NCBI RefSeq assembly: GCF_000348905.1
Contig: NZ_AOFT01000004.1
Coordinates: 1 to 64,000, forward strand
From: Bhargavaea cecembensis DSE10
Lineage (GTDB): Bacteria; Bacillota; Bacilli; Bacillales_A; Planococcaceae
DNA length: 64,000 bases
Direction: 5' to 3'
This document shows positions 1-9,269 of this stretch, piece by piece. Within the stretch, counting starts at the first letter, position 1, and each line of letters starts with the position of its first letter. Made by a program: the position numbers and the translations under genes. The notes under the pieces were generated by a model. That model had not been told where the DNA came from and searched no databases. It saw only the letters and a program-made list of their open reading frames with translations.

Positions 1-3
1 GTT

Positions 4-1092
4 TCATCGTTTCTTCTGTTTTTGTGCGCGGCGCACGGCCTTGGTCAGGTCCTTGCGCTGCTTTGCGCTTGCCATCCTGGCACGGGCATCGGATTTCTGT
101 TCGATATAGGCGATTTCCCGCTGGAGTTTAAAATAGCTTGTGAGCCTTTCTTCCGGCAGCCGGCCCTCTTCAACCGCTTCGCGGACCGCGCAGCCCGGTT
201 CTTTTTTGTGTCCGCAATCGCGGTACCGGCAAGAATCTGCCAATTCATCAATATCACTGAAACCGGATTCCAATCCCTCGCTCTGATCCATCAGCTGGAG
301 TTCCCGCATTCCCGGTGTATCGATCAGGCAGGCCCCGCCCGGCAGCGGGATCAGTTCGCGGTGGGTCGTCGTATGTCGTCCCTTTGCGTCATCTTCCCGG
401 ATGTCCTGCACGGCCATCATTTCCTTGCCCGACAGCGCATTCGTGAGTGTGGACTTGCCTGCCCCGGAAGAGCCGAGAAGCGCGGCCGTCACCCCTTCAC
501 CGAGAAAGGCGCGGACTTCGTCGAGCCCTTCCCCGGTCACAGCACTCACGAGCACCGTATCCACGCCGAACGCGACACCTCCGAGCTCATCCAGATAGTC
601 GGACGGATTCTCGCACAGATCCTTTTTCGTCAGCACGATCACCGGCCTCGCCCCGGAATCCCAGGCTGCAACCAGATACCGCTCCAGCCTGCGGGCGTTA
701 AAGTCGGCATTCAGGCTCATGACGAGAAAGACGATGTCCACATTCGCCGCGACGATCTGTTCCTCCACCCGCTGCCCCGCTTCCTTGCGTGTAAAGACCG
801 AAGTCCGGTCAAGCAGCGCATGGATAATTCCTTTCTCCTCGCCGGGCATCTGCTCCACGAGCACCCAGTCCCCGACTGACGGGAAATCCATCCTTCCGGC
901 TGAATGGAACGCAAAACTGCCCGAAACCGCCGAGAGCCATTCCCCATGCTCCGTCACCACGCGGTACATCCGTTTGTGTTCAAGGACCACCCGGCCCGGA
1001 ATGCACCGTGAAAACTCGGGTGTCGCCATCAGGCTCTCCGCCTGCGTCTTGAACGGATCTTTAAAACCATATTGGGTCGTATTCAAATTCAT
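4..1092 (-). CDS. rsgA: Ribosome small subunit-dependent GTPase A (RsgA/YjeQ type, long form)
   Basis: Circularly permuted GTPase that helps late 30S ribosomal subunit maturation in the cytoplasm. An N-terminal OB-fold is followed by the permuted G-motifs: G4 (LTKKDL) precedes G1 (GSSGAGKSTL) and G3 (DTPGM). The C-terminal zinc site has the family's Cys/His pattern (CRYRDCGH then GCAV). The C-terminus is very basic. At 362 residues it is longer than the B. subtilis CpgA/YloQ form (about 300), so a second, canonical copy may exist elsewhere; that is inference. The ATG at 1092 lies only 2 nt after GGAGG, while the TTG two codons later has ideal spacing, so the start is uncertain by two codons. 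Confidence 0.93.
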   Translation of the reverse strand: MNLNTTQYGFKDPFKTQAESLMATPEFSRCIPGRVVLEHKRMYRVVTEHGEWLSAVSGSFAFHSAGRMDFPSVGDWVLVEQMPGEEKGIIHALLDRTSVFTRKEAGQRVEEQIVAANVDIVFLVMSLNADFNARRLERYLVAAWDSGARPVIVLTKKDLCENPSDYLDELGGVAFGVDTVLVSAVTGEGLDEVRAFLGEGVTAALLGSSGAGKSTLTNALSGKEMMAVQDIREDDAKGRHTTTHRELIPLPGGACLIDTPGMRELQLMDQSEGLESGFSDIDELADSCRYRDCGHKKEPGCAVREAVEEGRLPEERLTSYFKLQREIAYIEQKSDARARMASAKQRKDLTKAVRRAQKQKKR

Positions 1093-1123
1093 TTCCTCCT
1101 GTTATGTCCGTGACCATAAGAAA

Positions 1124-1163
1124 AACCTCCGACAGCACCGTCAATCCGGCGGCTGTGGAGGTT
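1124..1163 (-). terminator. Rho-independent terminator or leader attenuator before rsgA
   Basis: The arms at 1124-1136 and 1152-1163 pair (AACCTCC with GGAGGTT, continuing into ACAGC/GCTGT). On the minus strand a T-rich run follows. It lies downstream of the NRAMP/pxp operon and about 30 nt before rsgA, so it either ends that operon or attenuates rsgA. Confidence 0.65.
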
Positions 1164-1190
1164 CTCAGGCACGCGAAACAGGAGAACGCG

Positions 1191-1262
1191 TCAAAACGCG
1201 CCCCGCAGGCGTGTGATTCCAGGCCGACCGGATTGTTTCACTGCAATCTCTACTTTAGCCAT
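1191..1262 (-). CDS. Possible 23-codon leader ORF upstream of rsgA
   Basis: An ATG with an AGGTG motif upstream opens a 23-codon frame (begins MAKVEIAVKQ, ends RGAF). It stops about 30 nt before the hairpin that precedes rsgA. The position resembles a leader peptide, but the composition is unremarkable and no homologue is recognised. Chance is quite possible. Confidence 0.2.
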   Translation of the reverse strand: MAKVEIAVKQSGRPGITRLRGAF

Positions 1263-1354
1263 CTCACATCACCTGCTTTCCGTTGTCTGTTAAATTTAGA
1301 ATACCAAGTTGGGGCTTGTCCCGTCAATCGGGTTCTGAAAAATATTAGTCCGAA

Positions 1355-2557
1355 TCACTTAAACAACTGAGGGATTCCATTGATCAGGGAATAACCGCCC
1401 ATCAAAGCCATTGCGATGACCGTGATGATACCGAGTACTGTCAGCCACGCCGGATGCTTGTAATCACCGACAATCCGCGTCTTGTAGGCGGCAATCAGCA
1501 TGACGCCGAGCGCGAGCGGCAGGATGAGGCCGTTGAGCGAGCCGACGAGCACGAGAATCTTTACGGGCTGCCCCACGATAACAAAGACGAGAGTGGAGAT
1601 CAAAATGAATCCGATGATGAACTTTTTCGCATGCCGGTCGATCCATGTGCTGAACGACCGGATAAAGGAGACGGATGTGTAGGCCGCTCCTACCACCGAC
1701 GTGACCGCGGCCGACCACATGACAACGCCGAAGATCTTATAGCCGATGTCCCCTGCCGCCAGCTGGAAGACGGATGCCGGCGGGTTGCCCGGATCCAGCT
1801 TCAGCCCCTGGGATACGACACCGAGAACGGCAAGAAACAGAAGGATCCGCATAAGCGAGGCGACCCCGATCGCGGTGACCGCACTTTTCGAGACAACGGG
1901 CAGATACTCCTTCCCCTTGATGCCGGCGTCAATAAGCCGGTGACCGCCCGCGAAGGTGATATAACCGCCGACTGTCCCCCCGACAAGCGTGACTATGGCC
2001 AGGACATCCAGCTCAAGCGGGGCCACCGTACGCAGCGCTGCTTCCCCGTATGGCGGCTGTGCGGTGAACATGACATAAAGTGTCAGCGCAATCATGACAA
2101 AGCCCAAAATCTGTGTGAACCGGTCCATGGCACGGCCCGCTTCCTTCACGATAAAGATGCCGATGGCAAGAAGGCAGCTGATGATGGCGCCTGTTTTCGG
2201 ATCGAGGCCGAACAGCACATTGGCGCCCAGGCCCGCACCCCCGATGTTGCCGATGTTAAAAGCCAGGCCGCCCATAACGACAAGCAGCGCGAGCACATAC
2301 CCCAGGCCCGGCAGCACATCGTTTGCGATGTCCTGCGCCCGTTTGCCGGAAACGGCGATGATCCGCCAGATGTTCAGCTGCGCGGCAATGTCAATCAGAA
2401 TTGAAATCAGGATGACGAACGCAAAGCTCGCCAGGAGCTGTTCGGTAAATACTGTCGTCTGCGTAAGAAAACCCGGTCCGATGGCCGAGGTGGCCATCAG
2501 GAACGCGGCACCGAGCATGACGCTGCGGATTTGTTTTTGGTCCACTGTCTGATTCAT
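1355..2557 (-). CDS. NRAMP-family-like transporter (YcsG type) of the 5-oxoproline operon
   Basis: A 400-residue integral membrane protein with about eleven hydrophobic segments and almost no soluble part. The N-terminus (GPGFLTQTT) and overall pattern resemble YcsG, the NRAMP-like protein encoded beside ycsF/kipI/kipA in B. subtilis. Classical NRAMP proteins import Mn or Fe, but this subgroup sits consistently with 5-oxoprolinase genes, so its substrate may be 5-oxoproline or a related compound (inference). It is the last gene of the pxpB-pxpC-pxpA operon, 51 nt after pxpA. Confidence 0.82.
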   Translation of the reverse strand: MNQTVDQKQIRSVMLGAAFLMATSAIGPGFLTQTTVFTEQLLASFAFVILISILIDIAAQLNIWRIIAVSGKRAQDIANDVLPGLGYVLALLVVMGGLAFNIGNIGGAGLGANVLFGLDPKTGAIISCLLAIGIFIVKEAGRAMDRFTQILGFVMIALTLYVMFTAQPPYGEAALRTVAPLELDVLAIVTLVGGTVGGYITFAGGHRLIDAGIKGKEYLPVVSKSAVTAIGVASLMRILLFLAVLGVVSQGLKLDPGNPPASVFQLAAGDIGYKIFGVVMWSAAVTSVVGAAYTSVSFIRSFSTWIDRHAKKFIIGFILISTLVFVIVGQPVKILVLVGSLNGLILPLALGVMLIAAYKTRIVGDYKHPAWLTVLGIITVIAMALMGGYSLINGIPQLFK

Positions 2558-2608
2558 TGGTCTCCCCCTACATTTCCCCTATTCTCTAGCGAATGTTTTA
2601 CCGGACAG

Positions 2609-3382
2609 TCATGAAAACCGGCTGCCGATCTTCTCCACTTTTACCCCTTCCTCGGGCAGCAGGGCTTTGAGCCGGCGGGCAAACTCCAGTGCGGTGACGC
2701 CGTCGCCATGGATGCAGACGGTGTCCGCGCGCAGTTTGAAATCAGTCTGGTCGACTGTCTTCACTTTGCCCTCTTTGACCATCCGGACCACCTGTGCTCC
2801 TGCAGTTTCCGGATCCGTGATGAGCGCGTTCGGTTCCCGGCGGTTCGTGAGTGATCCGTTCGGCTGATACGTCCGGTCCGAAAAGACTTCGCTCGCAGTC
2901 CGGAGCCCGATTTTTTCTCCGGCCCTGATCAGTTCGCTGCCCGACAGTCCGAAAAGGATGAGTTCGGGGTTCACGGCATACACCGCTTCCGCAACCGCAT
3001 CGGAAAGCAAAGCATCCTTTGCCGCCATGTTGTAGAGCGCACCGTGCGGCTTGACGTGCTGCATCACGCCCCCTTCCGAGCGGATAAACGCATCAAGGGC
3101 ACCGATCTGGTACATCGTGAGGTCATACGCCTCTTCCGCTGAAATGGCCATGGCGCGCCGGCCGAATCCGGCCAGGTCAGGCGTTCCGGGATGGGCACCG
3201 ATTCCGACGCCTTTTTCCATTGCCATCCGCACCGTTTTCTTCATGACGGACGGATCACCCGCGTGAAAGCCGCAGGCGACGTTTGCACTTGTGATCAGGT
3301 CAAGGATTTGTTCGTCATTTCCCATCGTATAGGCACCAAATGATTCTCCCATATCGCAGTTCAGGTCCACTTGATAATCCAT
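2609..3382 (-). CDS. pxpA: 5-oxoprolinase subunit A (LamB/YcsF family)
   Basis: Subunit A of the ATP-dependent bacterial 5-oxoprolinase PxpABC, which opens 5-oxoproline (pyroglutamate) to glutamate. The family signature motifs are present: [11 protein letters not shown] at the N-terminus, [23 protein letters not shown] and VKPHGALYN. The 257-residue length is typical. AAAGGGG lies 7 nt before the ATG. It follows pxpC with 2 nt between them, which indicates co-transcription and coupled translation. Confidence 0.96.
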   Translation of the reverse strand: MDYQVDLNCDMGESFGAYTMGNDEQILDLITSANVACGFHAGDPSVMKKTVRMAMEKGVGIGAHPGTPDLAGFGRRAMAISAEEAYDLTMYQIGALDAFIRSEGGVMQHVKPHGALYNMAAKDALLSDAVAEAVYAVNPELILFGLSGSELIRAGEKIGLRTASEVFSDRTYQPNGSLTNRREPNALITDPETAGAQVVRMVKEGKVKTVDQTDFKLRADTVCIHGDGVTALEFARRLKALLPEEGVKVEKIGSRFS

Positions 3383-3384
3383 GT

Positions 3385-4392
3385 TTATACCCCTTTCATT
3401 TTCAGCTCTACGGCCAGTTTCAGTTCCGCAAGCCGTTTTTTCCGTTGAATCAGAAGCTGTTGCGCTTCATCCACGGATACTTCCTTGAATCGGAGTTGGG
3501 CCCCCGGCTGCAGCTGGGCGACAAGCGGAAGGTCGACCGATGCCGCCTGGCCGATCTTCGGGTAGCCCCCGGTTGTCTGCCGGTCCGCCATGAGAAGGAT
3601 CGGACTGCCGCCGGACGGCACCTGGACCGCCCCGGCCACGACACCTTCCGAAAGAAGCTCTCGCGGCTCGGACAAACGGAGCGCATCCCCTTTCAGCCGG
3701 TAGCCCATCCGGTCGGATTCCGAGGAGACGGTGAAGGTCCCACTGAAGAACAGTGACCTGCTTTCTTCGTCAAACCAGCGATGCTGCGGCCCTTTCATCA
3801 TCCGTATTTCCGCCTGATTTCCGTAACGCGGAACGAGTTCATCCGAGACGGACCAGTCCGCGGCACAGAATTGCCTCTCTCCGGCTTTGGAAAGGGCTGT
3901 CGCGGCCCAATGCTTTGCGAGAATGGACGGCTTCCCGGCCTGAAGCATGTCGCCCTTCTTAAGGCACCGGCCTTCCACTCCGCCTATACGGGCTTTTGTA
4001 TAAGTCGACCGGCTGCCCATCACTTCCGGCACATCGATTCCGCCGGCGACCGCGATATAGACCCGGCAGCCCGAGACCGGCTTTCCGAATGTAAGGACCG
4101 CTCCTGCCTTTACGGCAACCGGCCTCCACATCGGGACTGGTTCCCCATCAATACCCGGCGACAGGTCCCCGCCTGCAAGGGCAATCAGGCTGTCCATTTC
4201 AAAGCGGATGGACGGTCCGGCAAGAGCCGCTTCAATTGTGGCGCAAGTCTCGCTGTTGCCGGCAAGAAGATTTGCCACCCGGTGTGAATACGGATCCATC
4301 GCGCCGCCCGCAACCACCCCATACTGCTGGAAGCCCGGCCGGCCCAGGTCCTGGACAGACGTCTGGAGGCCCGACTTCTCAATGATGAGCAT
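3385..4392 (-). CDS. pxpC: 5-oxoprolinase subunit C (KipA / biotin-dependent carboxyltransferase family)
   Basis: Subunit C of the PxpABC 5-oxoprolinase, homologous to the AHS2/CT_A_B domain of urea amidolyase. The N-terminus carries the family signature ([15 protein letters not shown] then GAMDPYS). Length (335 residues) is as expected. It overlaps pxpB by 14 nt, typical of PxpB-PxpC pairs that form a complex, and a GGAGGTGG ribosome binding site lies inside the 3' end of pxpB. B. subtilis KipA was first described as antagonist of the sporulation kinase inhibitor KipI. Confidence 0.96.
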   Translation of the reverse strand: MLIIEKSGLQTSVQDLGRPGFQQYGVVAGGAMDPYSHRVANLLAGNSETCATIEAALAGPSIRFEMDSLIALAGGDLSPGIDGEPVPMWRPVAVKAGAVLTFGKPVSGCRVYIAVAGGIDVPEVMGSRSTYTKARIGGVEGRCLKKGDMLQAGKPSILAKHWAATALSKAGERQFCAADWSVSDELVPRYGNQAEIRMMKGPQHRWFDEESRSLFFSGTFTVSSESDRMGYRLKGDALRLSEPRELLSEGVVAGAVQVPSGGSPILLMADRQTTGGYPKIGQAASVDLPLVAQLQPGAQLRFKEVSVDEAQQLLIQRKKRLAELKLAVELKMKGV

Positions 4393-5077
4393 GGCGGTCC
4401 ACCTCCATCTTTTTATATTCTTCGGTGGTGATCGGCCTGAACCTGACTTGGTCCCCCGGCCGCAGAAGGCTCGGAATCTCCTGATCCGGCAAAAACAGTT
4501 CGACCGGCGTCCTGCCGATCAGCTGCCAGCCTCCCGGCGTCCCAATCGGATACACACCGGTCTGCGCGCCTGCGATCCCAACCGTTCTTGCCGGAATTTC
4601 CAATCGCGGCGACGGCCTTCTCGGGGCCGCAATCCGTTCATCCATTCCTCCCAGGAACGGGAACCCGGGGGCAAAACCGATCATCTTCACGTCATAAGTA
4701 GTTCCGGAGTGGATCCGGATCACTTCTTCCTCGGTCAGACCGTTATGGTCCGCGACAAACGCCAGGTCAGGCCCGAACTCACCTCCATAGCAAACCGGAA
4801 TCTCGACGGTGCGTCCTTCGCCTTTTCCGGCCGGCCTGACATCCGAAAGAATCTCGCGCAGCCTTTTCTCCATTGTTCTATACGTCATTCCTCCCTCTGC
4901 GTCATAGCAGACGGTCACGGTGACATAAGCCTGGATCACATCAGACACGCCGTGAATCTCTGCACGTGTGATTGCTTCTGCAATCGCCCGCACTAGCGCC
5001 GTGGTTTCGTCACTGATCGACTCACCGGCCGTCACAACAATGGCCCCGTCCCCCAGCGGGTGGTAGTTCAGCTCCAT
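4379..5077 (-). CDS. pxpB: 5-oxoprolinase subunit B (KipI / allophanate hydrolase subunit 1 family)
   Basis: Subunit B of PxpABC, an AHS1/CT_C_D-domain protein of about 232 residues. Motifs include the N-terminal GDGAIVV, the IGFAPGFPFLGG stretch and GGWQLIGRTP near the C-terminus. Two in-frame ATGs are close together; GAAGGG lies directly before the first and 6 nt before the second, so 5077 is preferred over 5083. It is the first gene of the operon pxpB-pxpC-pxpA-transporter. The B. subtilis homologue KipI also inhibits sporulation kinase KinA; whether that holds here cannot be told. Confidence 0.95.
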   Translation of the reverse strand: MELNYHPLGDGAIVVTAGESISDETTALVRAIAEAITRAEIHGVSDVIQAYVTVTVCYDAEGGMTYRTMEKRLREILSDVRPAGKGEGRTVEIPVCYGGEFGPDLAFVADHNGLTEEEVIRIHSGTTYDVKMIGFAPGFPFLGGMDERIAAPRRPSPRLEIPARTVGIAGAQTGVYPIGTPGGWQLIGRTPVELFLPDQEIPSLLRPGDQVRFRPITTEEYKKMEVDRHAHH

Positions 5078-5191
5078 AGACATCCCTTCTTTCTACCCTG
5101 ACTGTTTTGACAATTCGTGTCGAAACTCCTTCTCTGAGAAAGAATCTTGCCGATTGCCTTCTTTTGGAATGCCTTTAGGTATACAAAAAGA

Positions 5192-5219
5192 AATACGCCC
5201 CGCCGAGGCGGAGCGCATT
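5192..5219 (-). terminator. Rho-independent terminator after the DUF3231 gene
   Basis: A 13-bp stem with two G-T wobbles (5192-5204 with 5207-5219) is followed on the minus strand by TTTCTTTTTG. It sits immediately after the DUF3231 stop and separates that gene from the pxp operon. Confidence 0.85.
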
Positions 5220-5222
5220 CGT

Positions 5223-5729
5223 TCAGTTGCTTTTTTGCTGGTGGAGCGGCGGTGTGACAAGCCAGCCCTTTTGCTTCGTAAGGCGTAGCAGCTTTGCCCC
5301 TGCAGTGGCGCGGTCTGCATGGAACCGTGCAAAGTGCGCGGCCACATCTTCCCGGCTGCACTGGCCCATCACCTGGCTGCAGGACACGAGGCCCTGGCCT
5401 GCATTGACGCCGAGAATTGCGGCGATTTCCTGGTCAGAGAACTTGGCGCCTGTCGGAATGTCCTCGGAGGAAGCTTTTCCTCGGGACGGCATGGCCGGAG
5501 GCGGCGTAACGCCATTTTCCTTCAGGATTTTCTCGACGGATGTGTTCTCCGACTTCATCATCTTAATGGCGTCTTCGAGCACGCCGATCAGTTCCTTGTC
5601 GCCTGCATGATTCACAAACGCTTCGTACATGCTAATCAGACCATTGTTCGCAGCGACGTAAGCCCAAATACCGACGACCTCACCGTAATGCAGCGGTTCA
5701 TTTTTCGGATTGTCATTCATGACACCCAT
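5223..5729 (-). CDS. DUF3231 family protein
   Basis: A 168-residue soluble protein resembling the DUF3231 family of Bacillales, often present in several copies per genome and of unknown function. The N-terminal half contains the family-like LHYGEVVGIWAYVAANNG helix; the sequence looks like a helical, ferritin-like bundle. The ORF opens 30 nt further upstream, but GGGGGA with 7-8 nt spacing favours the ATG at 5729. It stands alone between DUF4385 and the terminator. Confidence 0.72.
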   Translation of the reverse strand: MGVMNDNPKNEPLHYGEVVGIWAYVAANNGLISMYEAFVNHAGDKELIGVLEDAIKMMKSENTSVEKILKENGVTPPPAMPSRGKASSEDIPTGAKFSDQEIAAILGVNAGQGLVSCSQVMGQCSREDVAAHFARFHADRATAGAKLLRLTKQKGWLVTPPLHQQKSN

Positions 5730-5799
5730 TGGCGAATCCCCCATCCTTTTCGTAATCACATTCAGTATGGGGAGAATCCGTTTCCTTTATGCACAGAAA

Positions 5800-6246
5800 T
5801 CAGCCGTAATTTTTCTGGTGTTCTTTTTTGCGGCCCAGATAGTCATCATCTTCCCGGATGCGGTCCCAGTATTCTTTGAAGATGGCGGCTGATTTCGCCT
5901 TTACCGGATCCTCGACCCGCTCGTGGGTCGTTCCGTCTTCTTTGTACTTCCGGCCGCCTTTGTAATTCGTGTAGCGTCTGGCCCTCGTATAGCCCATCTG
6001 GATGAATTTGCGTGCCATGTCCATGCCGACAAAGTCATCGTTCTTCCGATAGTCCTCGAACATCTCATAAAGCGTTTCTGCAGACTGCCTGGCAATGTCC
6101 GGCGTACGGAACCGCCAGTGCGGAAGGAGTTCACTCTTGTACGGTTCGACGAGGAGAACGCCCTGCTCGCCCCTGCCGACCCGGTACAGATCTGGACGTT
6201 CCCTGAAATCAATGTTGTCAAAATCCAGGTCATAGTCAAATGCCAT
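5800..6246 (-). CDS. DUF4385 domain protein
   Basis: A 148-residue, highly charged protein recognisable by its start MAFDYDLDF and by the conserved VGRGEQGVLLVEPYKSE and GYTRARRY stretches of DUF4385. The family occurs in bacteria and some large phages; its function is unknown. The start lies inside the 3' end of the upstream ABC ATPase gene (11-nt overlap), so the gene is translationally coupled to that transporter. A longer upstream reading frame exists, but it is the antiparallel-looking extension over the ATPase gene and is not used here. Confidence 0.8.
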   Translation of the reverse strand: MAFDYDLDFDNIDFRERPDLYRVGRGEQGVLLVEPYKSELLPHWRFRTPDIARQSAETLYEMFEDYRKNDDFVGMDMARKFIQMGYTRARRYTNYKGGRKYKEDGTTHERVEDPVKAKSAAIFKEYWDRIREDDDYLGRKKEHQKNYG

Positions 6247-6988
6247 CTTCATTCCCGCCTTTCTCCAGGAAATCCGTCCGCCCTTCCTCAAGCGGCTCAG
6301 CACCGCCTTTGTCGGCTTCGAGATGCAGGACACCATCAACCATTTTATAGACCTTGTCCACATAGTCAGTGAGTCGGGTATCATGCGTGACGACGATGGT
6401 TGCAGCATTTTTCTTCACTGCAGCGCTTTTCAGGAGCTTCATTACCTCGAACGCCCGGTCCGAGTCGAGCGATGCAGTCGGCTCATCTGCCAGCAGAAGA
6501 GACGGGTTGCTGTAGAGCGCCTTTGCAATGGCGACACGCTGCCGCTCCCCGCCCGACAGGTCGTTCGGATATTTTTTGGCGAGCTTTGTAATTCCGAGCT
6601 CTTCCAGCAGACCGTCCCGCTCATCCTTTTTCATGTTGCCCTTTTTGACTTTGTCCAGCAGCTTCAGCTGATCGGAAACCGTCAGGAACGGGACAAGGTT
6701 CGAGGACTGGAGGATGAACCCGACATGTTCCAGCCGGACTTTGGAGCGGTCCTTTTCTCCGAGTTCGGTGATCCGCTCGCCCGCAATCCGCACTTCTCCC
6801 CCGGTCGGCCCCTGCAGTCCGCCCGCAATCGTCAGCAATGTAGACTTGCCGGAACCCGATGGTCCGATGATTGCAATCACCTCTCCGCGGTTTACATCCA
6901 GTGAAGTCTTTTTCAGCGCCCGGACTTCCGTCCTTCCGGAACCGAATGTTTTCGTCACATCGTCCATCTGCAATACATGTTCCGTCAT
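6236..6988 (-). CDS. ABC transporter ATP-binding protein (MacB/LolD type)
   Basis: ATPase of a MacB/LolD/FtsE-type ABC system of 250 residues. It has Walker A ([10 protein letters not shown]), the signature LSGGERQR, Walker B (LLLADEPTASLD) and the switch histidine (VVTHD). It overlaps the permease stop-to-start by 4 nt, so the two form one unit. Such pairs move lipoproteins, peptides or antibiotics, or act by mechanotransmission; the substrate here is unknown. Confidence 0.93.
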   Translation of the reverse strand: MTEHVLQMDDVTKTFGSGRTEVRALKKTSLDVNRGEVIAIIGPSGSGKSTLLTIAGGLQGPTGGEVRIAGERITELGEKDRSKVRLEHVGFILQSSNLVPFLTVSDQLKLLDKVKKGNMKKDERDGLLEELGITKLAKKYPNDLSGGERQRVAIAKALYSNPSLLLADEPTASLDSDRAFEVMKLLKSAAVKKNAATIVVTHDTRLTDYVDKVYKMVDGVLHLEADKGGAEPLEEGRTDFLEKGGNEDGI

Positions 6989-8076
6989 CCCGAAATCGCC
7001 TCCAGCGGGTCAATTTTCACAATCGTCCAGACCGACACGAGCGCCCCAAGGATTGCCACCACGATCAGGACGGCTCCATAGATCGCCATCATGCCATAGT
7101 CAAACGACACCGGTACGGCGGCCGGCAGGAACTGCCCGGTCAGCACCGTCAGGCCGAACCCGATCAGTACGCCGATCACCGCGAGGATGAAAGTCTGTGC
7201 GATGACCGAACGGGACAGATATGCGCTGGAGATGCCCTGCGCCTTCATGACACCGAACATGCTGATCTTCTGAACGGTGAGCACATAAAGGAAGATCGCC
7301 ACGACCGCCGCCGATATGGCGAACAGGAAGTAGATCATGAACGTCAGTGTCAGGTTCTGCTCGGTGTAGCCCGGAAGGTTTTCGATGAACGTTTCGGACT
7401 CCATATACTCCAGGTCTTCCGGTACATCACCGGGCTGAGCGCCTCTGACGACGATTGCGTTCACCATGCCAGACTGCTCTTCCTGTCCCGCAATTTCATC
7501 CTGCTGCGCCAGTGCGGCGGCACCCGGACGCACCTTTTCAAAATCGTCCAGATTCATATACAAAACCGGTGCGGCGTTAAAACGGGCTTCGTCCGTGAAT
7601 CCCGTGATTGTCAGTGTCTCTTCGGACCCGGAAAGGTCCAGTTCATCCCCGATGGAGAACCCTTCCTCCTTCAGGCTGTCCGAGGCGATCACTTCGAACT
7701 CCTCCGAGAACCCGTTGCCTTCGGTCGGCTCCGGCATGATGAACTCATCCGGACGGATGCCGAACAGCGCGACACCGCTCTTTACATCACCGTTGTCGGC
7801 GATCAGGTTCGTCTGGGCAAGCACCGCCGCTTCATCCGCCTCGACCTCATCGGCCAGGTCAGCCTCCATCATTGACTGCGTCAGACTCTTATCGGACTCA
7901 TCGGTCAGGTAGATGCCGTCCGCCTGCCACTTGTCGACCGCCTCCCGGTTCAGCCCGGCTAGGCCGGATGCCAGCCCGGACAGGAAGAATACGAGATACG
8001 ACACAAGCAGCAGCACGGCCGTCACAAGCGCAAACCGGAGTTTATTTTGTCTGATTTCTCGCCACGCCAAAAACAT
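6985..8076 (-). CDS. ABC transporter permease (FtsX/MacB-like)
   Basis: A 363-residue permease with one N-terminal membrane segment (about residues 13-37), a large extracellular region of about 190 residues, and three C-terminal membrane segments, the FtsX/DevC topology. The extracellular part is acidic and rich in Glu/Asp. It is the first gene of a three-gene unit with the ATPase and DUF4385. It runs divergently from the RlmA-like gene across about 190 bp. Confidence 0.9.
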   Translation of the reverse strand: MFLAWREIRQNKLRFALVTAVLLLVSYLVFFLSGLASGLAGLNREAVDKWQADGIYLTDESDKSLTQSMMEADLADEVEADEAAVLAQTNLIADNGDVKSGVALFGIRPDEFIMPEPTEGNGFSEEFEVIASDSLKEEGFSIGDELDLSGSEETLTITGFTDEARFNAAPVLYMNLDDFEKVRPGAAALAQQDEIAGQEEQSGMVNAIVVRGAQPGDVPEDLEYMESETFIENLPGYTEQNLTLTFMIYFLFAISAAVVAIFLYVLTVQKISMFGVMKAQGISSAYLSRSVIAQTFILAVIGVLIGFGLTVLTGQFLPAAVPVSFDYGMMAIYGAVLIVVAILGALVSVWTIVKIDPLEAISG

Positions 8077-8197
8077 GTCCCCAACTCCTCTGATTCTTTG
8101 GAAAAACTTTCAACTCAGTACTTTTTACTTCTACCCCTGCCTGTGAAACGGAAACCGGAAAAGATGGAGAGTTTGTGTCGAAAATGGCGGGAATGCT

Positions 8198-8225
8198 TTG
8201 GACTCGGTACGGAACCTGATAAAAT
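8198..8225 (+). promoter_or_regulatory. Putative sigma-A promoter for the RlmA-like gene
   Basis: TTGGAC and TAAAAT are separated by 16 bp and lie about 40 bp upstream of the chosen start codon. Confidence 0.5.
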
Positions 8226-8266
8226 CAGGGCAACCCCATAAACTGTACGGAAAAGAAGGTGCACAC

Positions 8267-9139
8267 ATGTCAAAACGGACAGACGGCGCCCGGCGTGCGG
8301 CGCGGATCGAGCATGCGCTGAAATGCCCGGTCTGCGGAAATCCGATCCGTGTCGAGGAAGACGGACGGCTCCTTTGCCGGGATCATCATTCATTCGACTT
8401 TGCCAAACAGGGCTATGTCAACGTGCTGACCCGGCCTGCCGGCGGCCATTATAATAAGGAACTGTTTGAGGCGAGGCGCCGGATTATGTTGGACAGCGGA
8501 TTGTATGCCCCGTTCCATGAAGCGGCGGCTGAATGGATCCGGCAGATGCCTGTATCGGATTCCCGGCCGGCTGTCGTCGCCGACATCGGCTGCGGCGAAG
8601 GAACACATCTTCACCGGATCCTGGAGAAGCTCGGCGGGCTGAATGTGGCCGGTGCAGGTCTGGATATCGCAAAGGAAGGCGTGCAGCTCGCAGCAAGAGA
8701 TTTCCAGAGTGCTGTCTGGCTTGTCGGCGACCTGGCCCAATCGCCGTTTTCAGATGGCTCCATCCACGCCATCCTGAATATCCTTTCGCCTTCGAACTAC
8801 GATGAATTTACCAGGATGCTCGCTCCCGGAGGCAGGCTTATCAAGGTCGTTCCAGGTGCCGGCTACCTGCGTGAGCTGCGGGAAGCCCTTTATACGGATG
8901 AGCGCCGGACGTATTCCAATGAAGATACAATTGGTCTCTTCGACCGGCATTTCCGCCGCACGGAAACTGTTCCCCTCCGCTACTCCGTCCGGCTCGAACG
9001 CTCGCAGCTTGAAGATCTGGTACGCATGACTCCGCTTTCCTGGTCGCCGGACCCCGAAGCGGTCAACAGATTTCTAGACCGCGAGTCGGCCGAAATCACA
9101 GTTGAGCTGGATCTCCTCGTGGGAGAGCCGAGAGACTAA
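8267..9139 (+). CDS. rlmA: 23S rRNA (guanine-N1)-methyltransferase, RlmA family
   Basis: SAM-dependent methyltransferase of the RlmA(I)/RlmA(II) (TlrB/YxjB) family, which methylates a guanine in 23S rRNA hairpin 35 at the peptide exit tunnel. The N-terminal zinc finger is visible (CPVCGN then CRDHHSF), followed by the family stretch GYVNVL and the SAM motif ADIGCGEGTHL. The start at 8267 is preceded by AAGAAGGTG. In Gram-positive bacteria the RlmA(II) branch targets G748 and can contribute to tylosin resistance; branch assignment is not possible by eye. Confidence 0.88.
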   Translation: MSKRTDGARRAARIEHALKCPVCGNPIRVEEDGRLLCRDHHSFDFAKQGYVNVLTRPAGGHYNKELFEARRRIMLDSGLYAPFHEAAAEWIRQMPVSDSRPAVVADIGCGEGTHLHRILEKLGGLNVAGAGLDIAKEGVQLAARDFQSAVWLVGDLAQSPFSDGSIHAILNILSPSNYDEFTRMLAPGGRLIKVVPGAGYLRELREALYTDERRTYSNEDTIGLFDRHFRRTETVPLRYSVRLERSQLEDLVRMTPLSWSPDPEAVNRFLDRESAEITVELDLLVGEPRD

Positions 9140-9224
9140 GAGGCAGGTATGCCAACGTTGCAGGTGGGATCGTCAATGTCTTAATGAAGATGATCAACAT
9201 CTCACCCGCTCTACCAGAGACCTG

Positions 9225-9255
9225 AAACCGATTTCTCATATGAAATCGGTTTTTT
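9225..9255 (+). terminator. Rho-independent terminator after the RlmA-like gene
   Basis: A perfect 11-bp stem (AAACCGATTTC at 9225-9235 with 9242-9252) has a 6-nt loop and ends in a run of T. Confidence 0.9.
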
Positions 9256-9269
9256 GCATGAATTTGCAC

